DNA of 64,000 nt, from positions 1,107,001 to 1,171,000 of the forward strand of contig JAJNNQ010000045.1 in NCBI GenBank assembly GCA_027886175.1. Reading direction: 5' to 3'. Position numbers and translations under genes: made by a program. This stretch comes from Phylloscopus collybita. Taxonomy: Eukaryota > Chordata > Aves > Passeriformes > Phylloscopidae. The notes under the pieces were generated by a model that worked only from the letters and a program-made list of their open reading frames with translations, was not told the origin of the DNA and searched no databases. Shown one piece after another: positions 46,501 to 57,215 of the stretch (position 1 is the first letter of the stretch; each line of letters opens with the position of its first letter).

Positions 46501-49500
46501 GCTGCTGTGTCCTCAGAGCAGTCTGCTTATTTTTGCTTAAAAAGCAGTTGGGCAGATGAATACTCCTTGGAAAATCTGAGTTGTTACATTGGTGGCAGAG
46601 CTTAGGAAACAAAGGCACATTTAATTCTGGAAATAAATATCATTTTGCTCCCCTGCCCAGCCCATTGGCAGCTGTCTCTGTATGATTCTCTGGTTGGGGT
46701 CTGAATTTAGAGAAGCCTGTATGATTCTCTGGTTAAGGTTTGAATTTTCAGAAGCCTGTAACATTCTCTGGTTAAGGTTTGAATTTTCAGAAGCCTGTGT
46801 GATTCTCTGGTTAGGGTTTATTTTAGAGAGGCCTGTATGATTCTTTAGTTGGGGTGTGAATTTAGAGAAGCCTGTAAGATTCTCTGGTTAGGGTCTGAAT
46901 TTTCAGAAGCCTGTATGATTCTCTGGTTAGGGTTTATTTTAGAGAGGCCTGTAACATTCTCTGGTTAGGTTTTGAATTTTCAGAAGCCTGTATGATTCTC
47001 TGGTTAAGATTTGAATTTAGGGAAGCCTGTAAGATTCTCTGGTTAGGGTTTGAATTTTCAGAAGCCTGTATGATTCTCTAGCTGGGTAATGAATTTAGGG
47101 AAGCCTGTATAATTCTCTGGTTAGGGTCTTATATTAGAGAGGCCTGTAACATTCCCTGGTTAGGGTCTGAATTTTTAGAAGCCTGTATGATTTTCTGGTT
47201 AGGGTTTATTTTAGAGAGGCCTGTGTGATTCTCTAGCTGGGGTGTGAATTTAGGGAAGCCCCGCAGCTGAGCTGGGTGAGGAGGTTTCAGTTCCCTCCTG
47301 GCCTCACACAGCAGCTCAGAGCTGGCCCATCCTGCCCTGCTCTGCAGAGGAGAAGGGCAGCAGGGTGTTGGTTGGGAGGAGAAGAGCAGCAGGGTGTGTG
47401 TTGGGAGGAGAAGAGCAGCAGGGTGTGTGTTGGTTGGGAGGAGAGGAGCAGGAAGGTGTTGGTTGGGAGGAGAAGAGCAGCAGGGTGTGTGTTGGGAGGA
47501 GAAGAGCAGCAGGGTGTGTGTTGGGAGGAGAAGAGCAGCAGGGTGTGTGTTGGGGGGAGAGGAGCAGCAGGGTGTTGGTTGGGAGGAGAAGAGCAGCAGG
47601 GTGTGTGTTGGGAGGAGAAGAGCAGCAGGGTGTTGGTTGGGGGGAGAGGAGCAGCAGGGTGTTGGTTGGGAGGAGAAGGGCAGCAGGGTGTGTGTTGGGA
47701 GGAGAAGAGCAGCAGGGTGTGTGTTGGGAGGAGAAGAGCAGCAAGGTGTTGGTTGGGGGGAGAGGAGCAGCAGGGTGTTGGTTGGGGGGAGAGGAGCAGC
47801 AGGGTGTGTGTTGGGAGGAGAAGAGCAGCAGGGTGTTGGTTGGGGGGAGAGGAGCAGCAGGGTGTGTGTTGGGAGGAGAAGAGCAGCAGGGTGTGTGTTG
47901 GGAGGAGAGGAGCAGCAGGGTGTTGGTTGGGAGGAGAAGAGCAGCAGGGTGTTGGTTGGGAGGAGAAGAGCAGCAGGGTGTTGGTTGGGAGGAGAGGAGC
48001 AGCAGGGTGTGTGTTGGGAGGAGAAGAGCAGCAAGGTGTTGGTTGGGGGGAGAGGAGCAGCAGGGTGTGTGTTGGGAGGAGAGGAGCAGCAGGGTGTTGG
48101 TTGGGAGGAGAGGAGCAGCAGGGTGTGTGCTGGGAGGAGAGGAGCAGCAGGGTGTTGGTTGGGGGGAGAGGAGCAGCAGGGTGTGTGTTGGGAGGAGAAG
48201 AGCAGCAGGGTGTTGGTTGGGAGGAGAAGAGCAGCAGGGTGTTGGTTGGGAGGAGAAGAGCAGCAGGGTGTTGGTTGGGAGGAGAGGAGCAGCAGGGTGT
48301 GTGTTGGGAGGAGAAGAGCAGCAAGGTGTTGGTTGGGGGGAGAGGAGCAGCAGGGTGTGTGTTGGGAGGAGAGGAGCAGCAGGGTGTTGGTTGGGAGGAG
48401 AGGAGCAGCAGGGTGTGTGCTGGGAGGAGAGGAGCAGCAGGGTGTGTGTTGGGAGGAGAAGGGCAGCAGGGTGTGTGTTGGGAGGAGAAGGGCAGCAGGG
48501 TGTGTGTTGGGAGGAGAAGGGCAGCAGGGTGTTGGTTGGGGGGAGAGGAGCAGCAGGGTGTGTGTTGGGAGGAGAGGAGCAGCAGGGTGTTGGTTGGGGG
48601 GAGAGGAGCAGCAGGGTGTTGGTTGGGAGGAGAAGAGCAGCAGGGTGTTGGTTGGGAGGAGAGGAGCAGCAGGGTGTTGGTTGGGAGGAGAAGAGCAGCA
48701 GGGTGTTGGTTGGGAGGAGAAGGGCAGCAGGGTGTTGGTTGGGAGGAGAGGAGCAGCAGGGTGTGTGTTGGGAGGAGAGGAGCAGCAGGGTGTTGGTTGG
48801 GAGGAGAGGAGCAGCAGGGTGTTGGTCCCAGCCCTGTCTCAGGTGCCAGCAGGGTGCTGCCACATCAGTGACACCACCCAGCTCTGCTTCTTCCCCAAGA
48901 ACAAAGTTCCTCCCTCGCAGCAGCCGCGTTCCCTGTCTGGCTTCACCTGCTAATCCTTCTCTTGAGGAGAAATGCCACTGGATTTCTATGAAACCCTGGC
49001 TGGAGCAGTCAGATAGCAGTGGTGGTGTAAATAAAGCGTGCCTTTATGATGGCAGACATAAGAGTTATGCAATTTCAGCTCTGTAATGCTCTCCTTGCAA
49101 AGAAAAATGTTTGATGAGGTGGCATTAATTCTCAGTATGAGCAGGCTGTTTTGAAACAAGCATTTCACCTGTCAGAAAAAGCTCTGCAAGGAATGTATTT
49201 GATTGTCTCTTGTGAATAATCCCATTTGATTTTTGACAGGAGTATTATTCTAAGAAGGAGAGTTAATCATGGGCATTAATCTTGGCGTGGCAGAGCCTAA
49301 CCCAGTGTGTGCTCTTGGTAGACAAATTCAGTAGCACAGATTTGCAGATGGATGGTCACTGGTATGTTTGTCTTGGGTTTATTGGTGGAAATTTGAGTAA
49401 AGAGCAGCTGAAAGTTCAAGCCCTATATCTACAAATCTTAAAAAGAATTGCTTGCTAGGAAGCAATGAACTGAGAGAATTCTAGATCAAAAGTAAATGAA

Positions 49501-52500
49501 ATTAAAATAATTACTGCCTTTCCAGTTCAGTTAATTTCTCTGTCTGCACATTCAGAAATAGAGACACTGAGGCTGTAAGAAATAAATGGTCATGGCCAAT
49601 GCAAGAGTGACTTTTTTCTTTGCCCTGCATGTTCTGCCCAACAGACAGGGAACAGGGAAGCAAGGGAGATGGGCAATGTGGAATTGCCAGGTTCGAGTCA
49701 GTTTAATACAGTTCTTTGAGGATAATTTTAGACAGAAAAATGAATACTTTGGTTCAGAAGATTTGTTGATTTTACACATGGGATATAAATAAGATCAAAG
49801 TCTGTGTCTCAAACCTTGCCCAGTTAATGGGTTGATACATTGATGACCTTTAAGAGGATTCATGGAGCAATGAAAAGGACCTGGGATTCACTACACACCT
49901 GTAACTTCCAGAGCACTTCTAGAACAATCTGCTCTCATCCCTTGCATGTTCCAACAGCATTTTTTCATCTTTTAATACAGGTCTGGAGTTTGCCTATTCA
50001 GCTGCACCCAAATCTATGCAGAGTGCTATTATGGGGCTCTTCTTCTTCTTCTCGGGGATCGGGTCCTTTGTTGGCTCTGGGTTGTTGGCACTGGTGTCTG
50101 TTAAAGAGATTGGCTGGATGAGTAACCACACAGATTTTGGTAAGTGTGTGTTTCAGTGTGCTCGTGGCCTGCAAAGCAGAACTTTCAGCTCAGCATCAAG
50201 GACATGGCACTGTTAAGTTTTAACACAGTTGTTATTTTCAAAATATTAATTTGTCTACTGCTCTGTTAAAGTTTCGTCTTGCATTCAAGTATAAATTAAT
50301 GTGCAAAATAATTCACTGCCCTCGTGAAAGCACAAGAGAACACCTCTGGTAGAGCCTCAGTTACTTGCTCAGCTGTTAGTGCATTTCATCACTAGAAATT
50401 ACAGATATTTTCATTTCAGTAAAAAAATATTTAAATGACGTGCAGCAGAAGAATATATTTTGGTATAAAGTACTGAAATTGCTTTCTGTGGTTATGGGAA
50501 GTAAAATATACCCATCTCTCTCCAACTGATTATTCAGCTTCCTCATTTCTAGTGACTTCATTGAAATTACCATGAGCTAATTCTGCATTTCTGTCTGCTA
50601 GCTATTTATACTCCTAAAGTTCAACAAATCACCTGCCTTGAGTTGCCAGTGGAGGTTAAAAATAATTACTGGCACCAGTAGGTGGCACCTTGGGAATTTC
50701 AGAAAACTCTCCCACCCTCAATGGGCTAATTAATTCAACCAAGAGGAGTGTGAACAGTTCTTAAAACGTCTGCTAGACCTGCTGTGTGTACACAGCTCAA
50801 AAGTGCAGCCTAAACTTTCAATTTGGTCTAAGAGAATTTACCATTTCCACTGGATTTGCACCTACCAGAAAGCAATGCTGATTCCTCCATGTGCCACAAG
50901 TTGGCATCTGTGCCTTGTGAGTTGTTCCTTAAAAACTGCAGAAGATGAGGAGCAGCCTGAACCTCATGGAAGTGTCCTCCCCAAATTAATATTTCACCTC
51001 ATTGAGATTTCCTTTCCCCAGTCAATTTCAAAATTAGGAAAGGAACCTTTTCTGCCACTCTCTGCAGAGGTAATTCAGCTGGTAAGTATTAGAAAGCAGG
51101 CTGGTGGTGTCCGATGAGAGATGATCTGAAGAGCAGGATAATCTTTGGGACACGTGGGTTATTGGTCATGGGGAAGCAGCCTGACTGGGGGAGAGTCCAG
51201 GGATCCAGGAGCAGGAGTGCAAAGAGTCCAAGAGGGCAAGAGCAGGAGCAAGAGGGTCCAAGAGAAGGGGCGAGTTCCCTGTTACATTCCATTTGAACCC
51301 TTTCTATCGTGAATATTCTAATGAGCATCAACCAATCACCTCAAGATACAAAACCTACAGAATCTACATACAGCCTATGGGAACTACAACATTACCATAC
51401 TACTCTACAGACCAAAATCCTGAAAAACCACCTTTTCCCTGATACCTGAGAAGGTCCAACCCTTTATTCATCCTTTTGTCTTGGCAGGGGTGTCACTGAC
51501 TCACCCAGCCAAGTCTTTTCAGCTATCTAATCACCTTCTTCCTGCCCAGCATCTTACAGTTCAAATCTTGCTTTTAATTCTATTCCTCTTGTAGGTTTCA
51601 TACTCTTAGAATCTTTTACTAATAAATCATCTCTGCATGGCCTAGCTACTTCATCCTCTCCAACAGTAAGGGCTCAGTAGGGGATAAGAATTTCACACCA
51701 ATAGTGATGGTGCTGTTTCAGCCCCTTGCCATTGTTCTCTGAAGCAGCTGATGAGAAGACACTGCCAGATCTTCTCTCTGTAAAACACCTGGGCTGTGAT
51801 AAGTCCACCCAGAGATGGCCAGCACTGGAAGGGGTTGCCTTGCCTGAGCCCTTGGCCACTTTGAACAGGCTGCTCAGCTCCTGGCCTCTGGTCACCCCTC
51901 AGCACTGGGTGTTTGTACCTCCCTGAGCCCAGCTGCAGGTACAGACCTGGCCCTGCAGCCCCTGCCTCAGCCCTTGGTGACTTCAGAACTCGATTTTCAT
52001 GTGGTGTGGCATTATTGGAAGCTGCCAAACTCACATCAGAACTTTACCTGGGTTTTCCAGGGTAGGGATTGCAAGGAGGAGTCACTCAGTAAATGATTTG
52101 GAGCTTTTCCATGAGATGCAGTATCATGACTTCAAGCACCTGCCCCAAATTCCTGCTACTTCTGCCAACTGATGACATCACTGGGGGTGACTGACTGCCT
52201 CCAGAATCTCCTGAGGAAGTTCCCTCTCTGCCAGCACTGCAGGGGTGGTTGCTGCCATTGAATTGACTTGTTTCTCCCACCAAAAGGAAGATTTCATGGG
52301 TTTAATATCCCATCTCATAAAGGATAATTACTACTCCTTAAACACATCTGCTCTTGAAATGGAGATTCACATCTACATTGTATTTTAAATGTCAAGGAAA
52401 GGCTCGGTTTAATTTTATTGCATTTTATTATAAGTTCATTTAATTGAATCTTAAGTTTCAGTAATTAAAGTAATTTAATCGGAACGTTTATAGGCTTGCT

Positions 52501-53254
52501 GCAGGAGCAGCTGCTTAGGGTCCACGTACACATCACTGCTTTAGTCTCTGCAACCTGTCTGAGAATCAGAGTGGTCCAGTTGGCTGGGCTGGGCTGGAAA
52601 GGAGCCACAGTGCACTGTTCTTGGGAGCACAGCAAGATGCTTCCTGACAGAGGAGTGATGTTTGAGCAGTGAGCTTTCTTGACTGATCATTGTTTAATTG
52701 GTGACAACTTGGAGGGAGCAGCAGAGCTGAAGTCACCTATGTTTTCATGAACTCTAAACTTTCTCCCCAAAAAGGCTGAGAAACAGTTGCAGTCATGGCT
52801 TTTCTTACATCTGTGGAGTTGCCAATTCCTTCCTTTACACATTCATTTTTTGGCTGTTCATTTTCTTTTTATTTGGTCTTAGGGCATTGGAGAACAACAG
52901 AAACCATTCCTTATCCTGTGCACATCTTCCTCAGCAGTGCCAATAATAATATCATGGATAATTAAAATGAACTGTGCTGTGGGATGGAAGCGTGGTTGGG
53001 GTTTGGTTCTGCAGAAGAGCCTTCGCCGCTTAAACCTGGCGAGATTCCCCTTTCACTTGTATCCTCTTTAATGATTCCTTTTCTCCCCTCCCCAATTCCT
53101 TCTAGGTAATATTAATGGCTGCCAATTAAACTATTACTTCTTCCTGCTGGCTGCCATCCAAGGAGCCACCCTGCTGCTTTTCCTGATCGTTTCTGTGAAA
53201 TACGAGCACCACAAGTGGAAGGCCGGCGAGGTGGCTGCCAACGGGAGGCTCTGA
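30953..53254 (+). CDS. SLC15A4: SLC15A4 (PHT1), proton-coupled histidine/oligopeptide transporter, complete gene
   Basis: Eight exons join in phase to 1746 bp, 581 residues, close to the ~577 of mammalian SLC15A4. The protein belongs to the PTR2/POT family of the major facilitator superfamily, with 12 membrane helices. It moves histidine and di/tripeptides out of endolysosomes using the proton gradient; in mammals it also supports TLR7/9 signalling in immune cells. Seen here: an acidic dileucine sorting signal ERSPLL in the N-terminal tail (residues 8-13), the proton-coupling ExxER motif ELLER at the first helix, the family signature around [13 protein letters not shown], and the second signature [12 protein letters not shown] in exon 2. 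Conserved blocks [29 protein letters not shown] and [12 protein letters not shown] span exon joints. The gene stands divergent to GLT1D1. Identification is secure. Confidence 0.97.
32595..32642 (+). repeat. Possible tail of an ancient SINE or LINE
   Basis: GAAAGGCAGTATATAAATGT followed by AAACATTATTATAG resembles the GCGCTATATAAATG(ttatt)n-type tails of old amniote SINE/LINE families. A related word occurs at 42958-42990. The match is short. Confidence 0.35.
33145..33210. repeat. Simple repeat (TATATCTG/TATAGCTG)n
   Basis: TATATCTGTATATCTATATA runs into TAGCTGTATAGCTGTATATC and ends in CTATCTATCTGTCTCTCTG, about 60 bp. Confidence 0.85.
35265..35500 (+). mobile_element. CR1-type LINE fragment, old subfamily
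   Basis: GAGCTCTTTGCCACGGGATG, TATGGATGCTGAAAGC, ACAAGCTCATGGAGAGG, CCATCCTTGGTTCAGGAAG and TGGTTGGAGGCTG follow the order of the 3' region of CR1/L3-type elements. It is strongly decayed; the limits are approximate. Confidence 0.7.
37048..37343 (+). CDS. SLC15A4: SLC15A4 exon 2
   Basis: The exon is 296 bp, with acceptor TTTCCAG and donor GTTTGT. It starts [18 protein letters not shown], which includes the second PTR family signature, and ends [10 protein letters not shown] with a split Ser codon completed by exon 3. Confidence 0.95.
38102..38270 (+). CDS. SLC15A4: SLC15A4 exon 3
   Basis: The exon is 169 bp. The acceptor is TTCCAAAG, a less typical AAAG, and the donor is GTGAGT. It encodes the large intracellular loop (EGQGVLHPP...KLSRGGPF) and [20 protein letters not shown], the start of the seventh helix. 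The phase matches on both sides. Confidence 0.94.
38851..38928 (+). CDS. SLC15A4: SLC15A4 exon 4
   Basis: This 78-bp exon has acceptor CTAATGCCAG and donor GTAAGC. It encodes [18 protein letters not shown] and a short luminal end with an N-D-T sequon. It is in phase 0 on both sides. Confidence 0.94.
39877..40045 (+). CDS. SLC15A4: SLC15A4 exon 5
   Basis: The exon is 169 bp, with acceptor CCTTGCAG and donor GTAAGA. It encodes [28 protein letters not shown] and the helix ending FVMCSAFAA with one base of Gly. Confidence 0.95.
43435..43590 (+). CDS. SLC15A4: SLC15A4 exon 6
   Basis: The exon is 156 bp, with acceptor TTTCACACAG and donor GTAAGA. It encodes [19 protein letters not shown], a luminal segment with N-Q-T and N-V-T sequons, and [17 protein letters not shown]. 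Confidence 0.95.
46650..47262. repeat. ~39-bp minisatellite, about 15 copies
   Basis: The unit AGAAGCCTGTATGATTCTCT followed by GGTTAGGGTTTGAATTTTC is 39 bp. Variants have TTTATTTTAGAGAGG in place of the last part, or CTAGCTGGGGTGTGAATTTA. It ends ~80 bp before the 29-bp array. Confidence 0.92.
47340..48828. repeat. 29-bp minisatellite, ~51 copies, with 290-bp higher-order period
   Basis: The two main unit types, GTGTTGGTTGGGAGGAGAA followed by GAGCAGCAGG and GTGTGTGTTGGGAGGAGAA followed by GAGCAGCAGG, are both 29 bp. Further variants have GGGGGGAGAGG or GGAGGAGAGG. A rare GCAAGG variant occurs at 47741, 48031 and 48321, exactly 290 bp (10 units) apart, and a rare GTGTGTGC variant at 48121 and 48411, again 290 bp apart. 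The transcribed strand product is G-rich. One early unit is irregular (~33 bp). Every reading frame is open for hundreds of codons. Confidence 0.97.
49981..50139 (+). CDS. SLC15A4: SLC15A4 exon 7
   Basis: The exon is 159 bp, with acceptor TTAATACAG and donor GTAAGT. It encodes [18 protein letters not shown] and the glycine-rich helix [17 protein letters not shown], ending in HTDF and one base of Gly. Confidence 0.95.
50140..53105 (+). other. SLC15A4 intron 7
   Basis: This intron holds an antisense solo LTR at 51087-51665. The remainder shows no recognised gene. Confidence 0.6.
51087..51665 (-). mobile_element. Solo LTR, family A, copy 2 (minus)
   Basis: On the minus strand this 579-bp element begins TGTTGGAGAGGATGAAGTAG and ends CAGCCTGCTTTCTAATA. 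It shares the whole sequence order of the copies at 12032 and 59498, including the reverse complement of GAATAAAGGGTTGGACC and the ACCAATAA...CACGTGTCCCAAAG region. Direct repeats GTAAG flank it at 51082-51086 and 51666-51670. It is antisense to SLC15A4. Confidence 0.87.
53106..53254 (+). CDS. SLC15A4: SLC15A4 exon 8 (coding part, with stop)
   Basis: The acceptor is TCCTTCTAG. The exon encodes [20 protein letters not shown], the last helix [15 protein letters not shown] and a short tail ending NGRL, then TGA at 53252-53254. The C-terminal tail is shorter than the mammalian one. Confidence 0.94.
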
Positions 53255-54430
53255 GGGCTGGCAGGGGCCAGGGGCAGTGCCAGCAGCACCCAGGCCAGGG
53301 GGCTGTGCCCCCCAGCCAGCAGCTCTCTGCCTCCCCAGGGAGCCTGCAGCCCTGCCTGGCCAGCAGCTCTGGCCCTGCCCTGCCCTTGGCAGTGGGTAAG
53401 TGCCTTATGGCAGGGGCTCTTTCTTGCACTACGTCCTGGCAGAGGACAGCGAGCCTTGGGAGTGAATTCACTGCAGGCATTGCAGCTGCTCTTTGTTCCT
53501 GGGGAGATGTTTACTGAACTCCTGGACGCTGGGACACTTGGGAGTGTGGAGTCTGAGGGGTCCCAGGGACTGTTCTGACCCAAACAGAAGCGCTCAGCAA
53601 GGTCAAGCCTACCCTGAGGACACAGGAAGGAAAGCATTGGACAGAAGCCTCGAGCACTGCATGGGTTTGCAGTGCTGGGAGTCATTTTGGGGGGAGAAAC
53701 AGGGACAAATTAAATTACAAATTAGCCAGATTAAAAAGGAATATAATTTTATAATTGACCTGTTACTGGCAGTGTATCAGGGATTTAAATCCAGGCTTGC
53801 AGTCAGGAGTATCCATGACTGAGGACTGAATCCTAAATCCCAGTAGCTTGTCAGACTTTGGTGCACATTTAACACTCGTTGGGATTGAATTGTTTGACTG
53901 CAGCAATGTTTTTTTTATTTTTGAGCCTGCATGAGGACAACACCCACCTTTGGACAAGGCCCTGTTCAGTCTAACACTGTTCTCCTCTAAGGACTTTTCC
54001 AAATATTTGCAGGAAGCCAAGTGAGCTGGAATTCTGAGCAGATCAATGCACAGTAGCCATTTAGCAGCCTTTAGCCAGGTCCCTCAGTCTTGTCTTACTT
54101 TTAGTTAACATGCTCCAAGGTTTGGATCTTTCAGCAACACATTCCTCCAGCAGAGCAAATGGCTTTATGTTCAGCCTCTTGAATTTTAATGATTCTAACA
54201 ACTGTACTTCTGAGTGTGTGCAGACTGGCAAGGAATTATGCAGAAAGAAAAGAAAACCTTTTTATTGTGTTGAATTTTTATAGTTTCCTTTGTCTGCAGT
54301 TCTGTTGTTTAAAATGTCCTTATTTTGTACATGGACATCTTTTTCATGAGTTTACAAAATAAAATGAACCTCCATGCTGTGACTTTTGACCCTTTGTTTC
54401 TAGGTGAATAAAATTATACTACAACCATTT
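53255..54430 (+). other. SLC15A4: SLC15A4 3'UTR and polyadenylation region
   Basis: The sequence after the stop has no further gene and contains AATAAA at 54358-54363 and 54407-54412. The first, in ACAAAATAAAATG, is the likelier main signal, giving a 3'UTR of ~1.1 kb. Confidence 0.7.
54358..54363 (+). terminator. Polyadenylation signal AATAAA of SLC15A4
   Basis: AATAAA follows a T-rich, AT-rich end of the 3'UTR; a second AATAAA lies 49 bp further on. T/GT-rich sequence (GACTTTTGACCCTTTGTTTC) follows as a possible downstream element. Confidence 0.65.
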
Positions 54431-56324
54431 TGTTCTTTGGCCTTTATTTCCTGAGGACTGAGTGGAGTGGTGTTGGATTTCTGGATGTGCACAGGTACCC
54501 CTTTAACTCTGTCAGACACTACAGCAATGTCCTATCCTATCCTTGCCCAGATAAAACAGCAAAAATGCTTCAGCCATTGCATTCCTTTAGATTTAAACCT
54601 GGAATGACTAAAGAATAATGTCTCTATGAGGAAAAACTAATTTCCTTTTCTAGCTCTGTGTTAGAAGCTCCATATGCTGCATTTCTGGAATAACCCAGTT
54701 ATAACCAGCTGAAAACCCTAACCCTGAGAGAGTGGAAGCTGCATAAGGGACAGAACAGGGACCAAATAATTTTTCCCTTTTTTTTTTTGGTTGCAGTTCC
54801 AAAATAAACAAACTTGTGGTGTTTCACATCTGCATCACTGATTCCCAAAGCTCCCACAGGCCAGGAGAGAGCTGGGCTGTGCCTCCCTAGGAGGTGTTCT
54901 GGGAGATGGATGGAGGTTTGGCTTTCAGAAGTGTTCCTTGCTCTGCAGGACTGGCACTGCTGGCAGAACCTCCCAGGGAAGCACTGCCTCTGCCCCTTTC
55001 TGACCTTAATTAGTGAACTTAATTAGTGCAGTTTCCCCCCAAGTTTTACCAAGAGCATTCATCAATGTCCCATCTGGGAGGGGCTCACTCAAGCTGGCTT
55101 TAAGGACAGCAGAATCTCTGCAATTACCAAAGGAACCAGGTGTCTGTCAGTGTGAGAGGCTGTGCAGGCAAGCTGCAGTAAAATTATTAATTAGGGGAGA
55201 GGACAGTCAGTCCCTGCTGGCTCAGCCCAGCCCATGTTCAGGCAGAATCTGTCCCTGGGTGCAAGCACACCTCACTCAGGGTCAGCGTGGGGCTGCAGGA
55301 CCCTGCTGCCTCTGCCACTCTGCAGAGGAGCCTGAATCCTGTGTGTAATTTAATTTTCATTTGGGATGACTTGGCTCAGCTCCAGGCACAAGTAATTATG
55401 ACCATTTATGAATGTTAATCTGACACTTCCCATCAAAGGGATGAGGCCTTGTAGTGACTCAAAGGCTCAGCTGATTCTTCCTCCCCATCTCATCTTCCAG
55501 TCACAGAAATGAGACCAAGCAATTAACTTCATGACTGAGCACTGTGCCTCATTAATGAAACACCTTGAAGATTCAGAGTCTGAATTCTACGTTCACTGCT
55601 TAGGCTGCTCCAGTGAAGACCTGACAGGAGTTACCCTAATGGATGCTTTCTGTCTTTGCAGGTGCCTGAAATTCCAAGCACAACCCAGAAAAGCACTTGC
55701 TCAGCGTGAGAGGAGAGCTCTGGGTAAAGTTTGACTTGTAAAGAATTGGGAGAGAGTTGGCCTGTCCCTCCCAGTGCCTCCCCAGCTGTAACCAGGGCCG
55801 AGGCAGGGGAGCTGTTCTATTTGAGATTAGAAGGTGGCTGCATTGCTCATGTCATGGTGGTTATTTCCAGAGTACTGCAAAACCTGTTTTTTTGTATCTA
55901 CACTGAATAGCCCTCCCCAAAAAAGGGGAGCTTTTTTTTTTTTCATTTGTTCTGCTTATGTAAACCTCCAGCACGAGTTTAATTACAGCAGCTTAGACAT
56001 CCATCACTATTTCCCTCAAAAGTCTGTAGCCACCTCCGAGTTGGTTTCATTTGTGTACTTTTGGTGTTAACAGAAGTTGCTCAGGGCTAACATGAGAAAG
56101 GGTCGCTCAGCTGAACAATAAACTGGTGCTAGAAGCTGCGGAGAGTTCCTAATTTCCAAAAAGCAATTTCAAACCCCGAATCTTATCCCAGCCGTGTTGT
56201 TTATATGCAGAGCGAGTTACGGCGCTGCAGCAGAGCTCTCTGGGGACGCAGATCAGAACAGTTCCCGTTCGGACAGGCGGTGCTTTGAGCCAGACCCCTT
56301 TGGGAGCGAGCAGAGGGTTTGTAA

Positions 56325-56480
56325 CCCACCTGGGGACACTGCAGGGACACTGCAGGGACAGTGCTGGGGACACTGCAGGGACAGTGCTGGGGACACTACA
56401 GGGACACTGCAGGGACAGTGCTGGGGCACTGTAGGACAGTGCTGGGGATAGTGCTGGGACACAGCTGTGACACTGCAGGG
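56325..56480 (+). repeat. Minisatellite, GGGACACTGCAGGGACAGTGCTGG type
   Basis: About seven copies of GGGACACTGCAGGGACAGTG with CTGGGGACA links make up this G-rich array. It is the reverse complement, in motif, of the larger array at 56760-57215. Confidence 0.9.
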
Positions 56481-56759
56481 ACCGTACCTGGGGCTGTGGT
56501 ACCTGGGGCTGTGGTACCTGCGGGGCCCGGGCCGGGGATGTGCCCGCAGGGAGAGAGGAGAACCATGGAACAGAAAATCCCCCTCCTGGGTTGCTGTGCT
56601 GCCTCCTGGTGCGGAGCTGGCAGGGAAGGTGCTGCTGTGTCCGGGGAGATCCTGCACCCAGCCCGGGATGGGCTGGAGCCGGGAACGGGAGGGGAGGAAC
56701 CACAGCCCGGGCAGGGACTGCCGGGCCCTGGCTGCCTCTGCTGCTCTGCTGCTGCCAGC

Positions 56760-57215
56760 ACTGGCCTGCAGTGTCCCTGCAGTGTCCCTGCAGTGTCCTG
56801 CACTGTCCTACAGTGCCCCAGCACTGTCCCTGCAGTGTCCTCTGCACTGTCCTGCAGTGTCACAGCTGTGTCCCACCACTGTCCCCAGCACTGTCCTGCA
56901 CTGTCCTACAGTGCCCCTGCACTGTCCTGCAGTGTCCCTGCAGTGTCCCCAGCACTGTCCCTGCAGTGTCCCCAGCACTGTCCCTGCAGTGTCCTGCAGT
57001 GTCCCTGCAGTGTCCTGCAGTGTCCCCAGCACAGCCCCCCAGCACTGTCCCCAGCACTGTCCCTGCACTGTCCCAGCACTGTCCTGCAGTGTCCCAGCAC
57101 TGTCCCTGCACTGTCCTACAGTGCCCCAGCGCTGTCCTGCACTGTCCCAGCACTGTCCCTGCAGTGTCCCCAGCACAGCCCCCCAGCAGTGTCCCCACAG
57201 CCCCACAGTGTCCCC
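56760..57215 (-). repeat. Minisatellite, TGTCCCTGCAGTGTCC type, inverted relative to 56325-56480
   Basis: TGTCCCTGCAGTGTCC, CAGCACTGTCC and CTGCACTGTCCTACAGTGCC words repeat about 30 times. It is C-rich on the plus strand, so it pairs in inverted orientation with the upstream array across ~280 bp of spacer. Confidence 0.92.

Larger units (their letters stand above)
43591..49980 (+). other. SLC15A4 intron 6
   Basis: This is the largest intron of the gene (6.4 kb). About a third is tandem repeat (46650-47262 and 47340-48828). A 210-codon minus-strand open frame at 44321-44953 has no recognised homology and is treated only as a finding. Confidence 0.6.

Noticed and set aside
46650..47262. Interstitial telomere repeat
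   Set aside because: GGTTAGGG occurs once per 39-bp unit and is not tandem TTAGGG; it is part of a minisatellite.
47276..49086. Open frames of 345-573 codons on both strands over the 29-bp array
   Set aside because: They are periodic translations of a minisatellite without stop codons, present in several frames at once, inside a SLC15A4 intron.
51674..52034. Possible CR1 fragment on the minus strand beside the solo LTR
   Set aside because: Only generic words matched; the CR1 order of motifs is absent.
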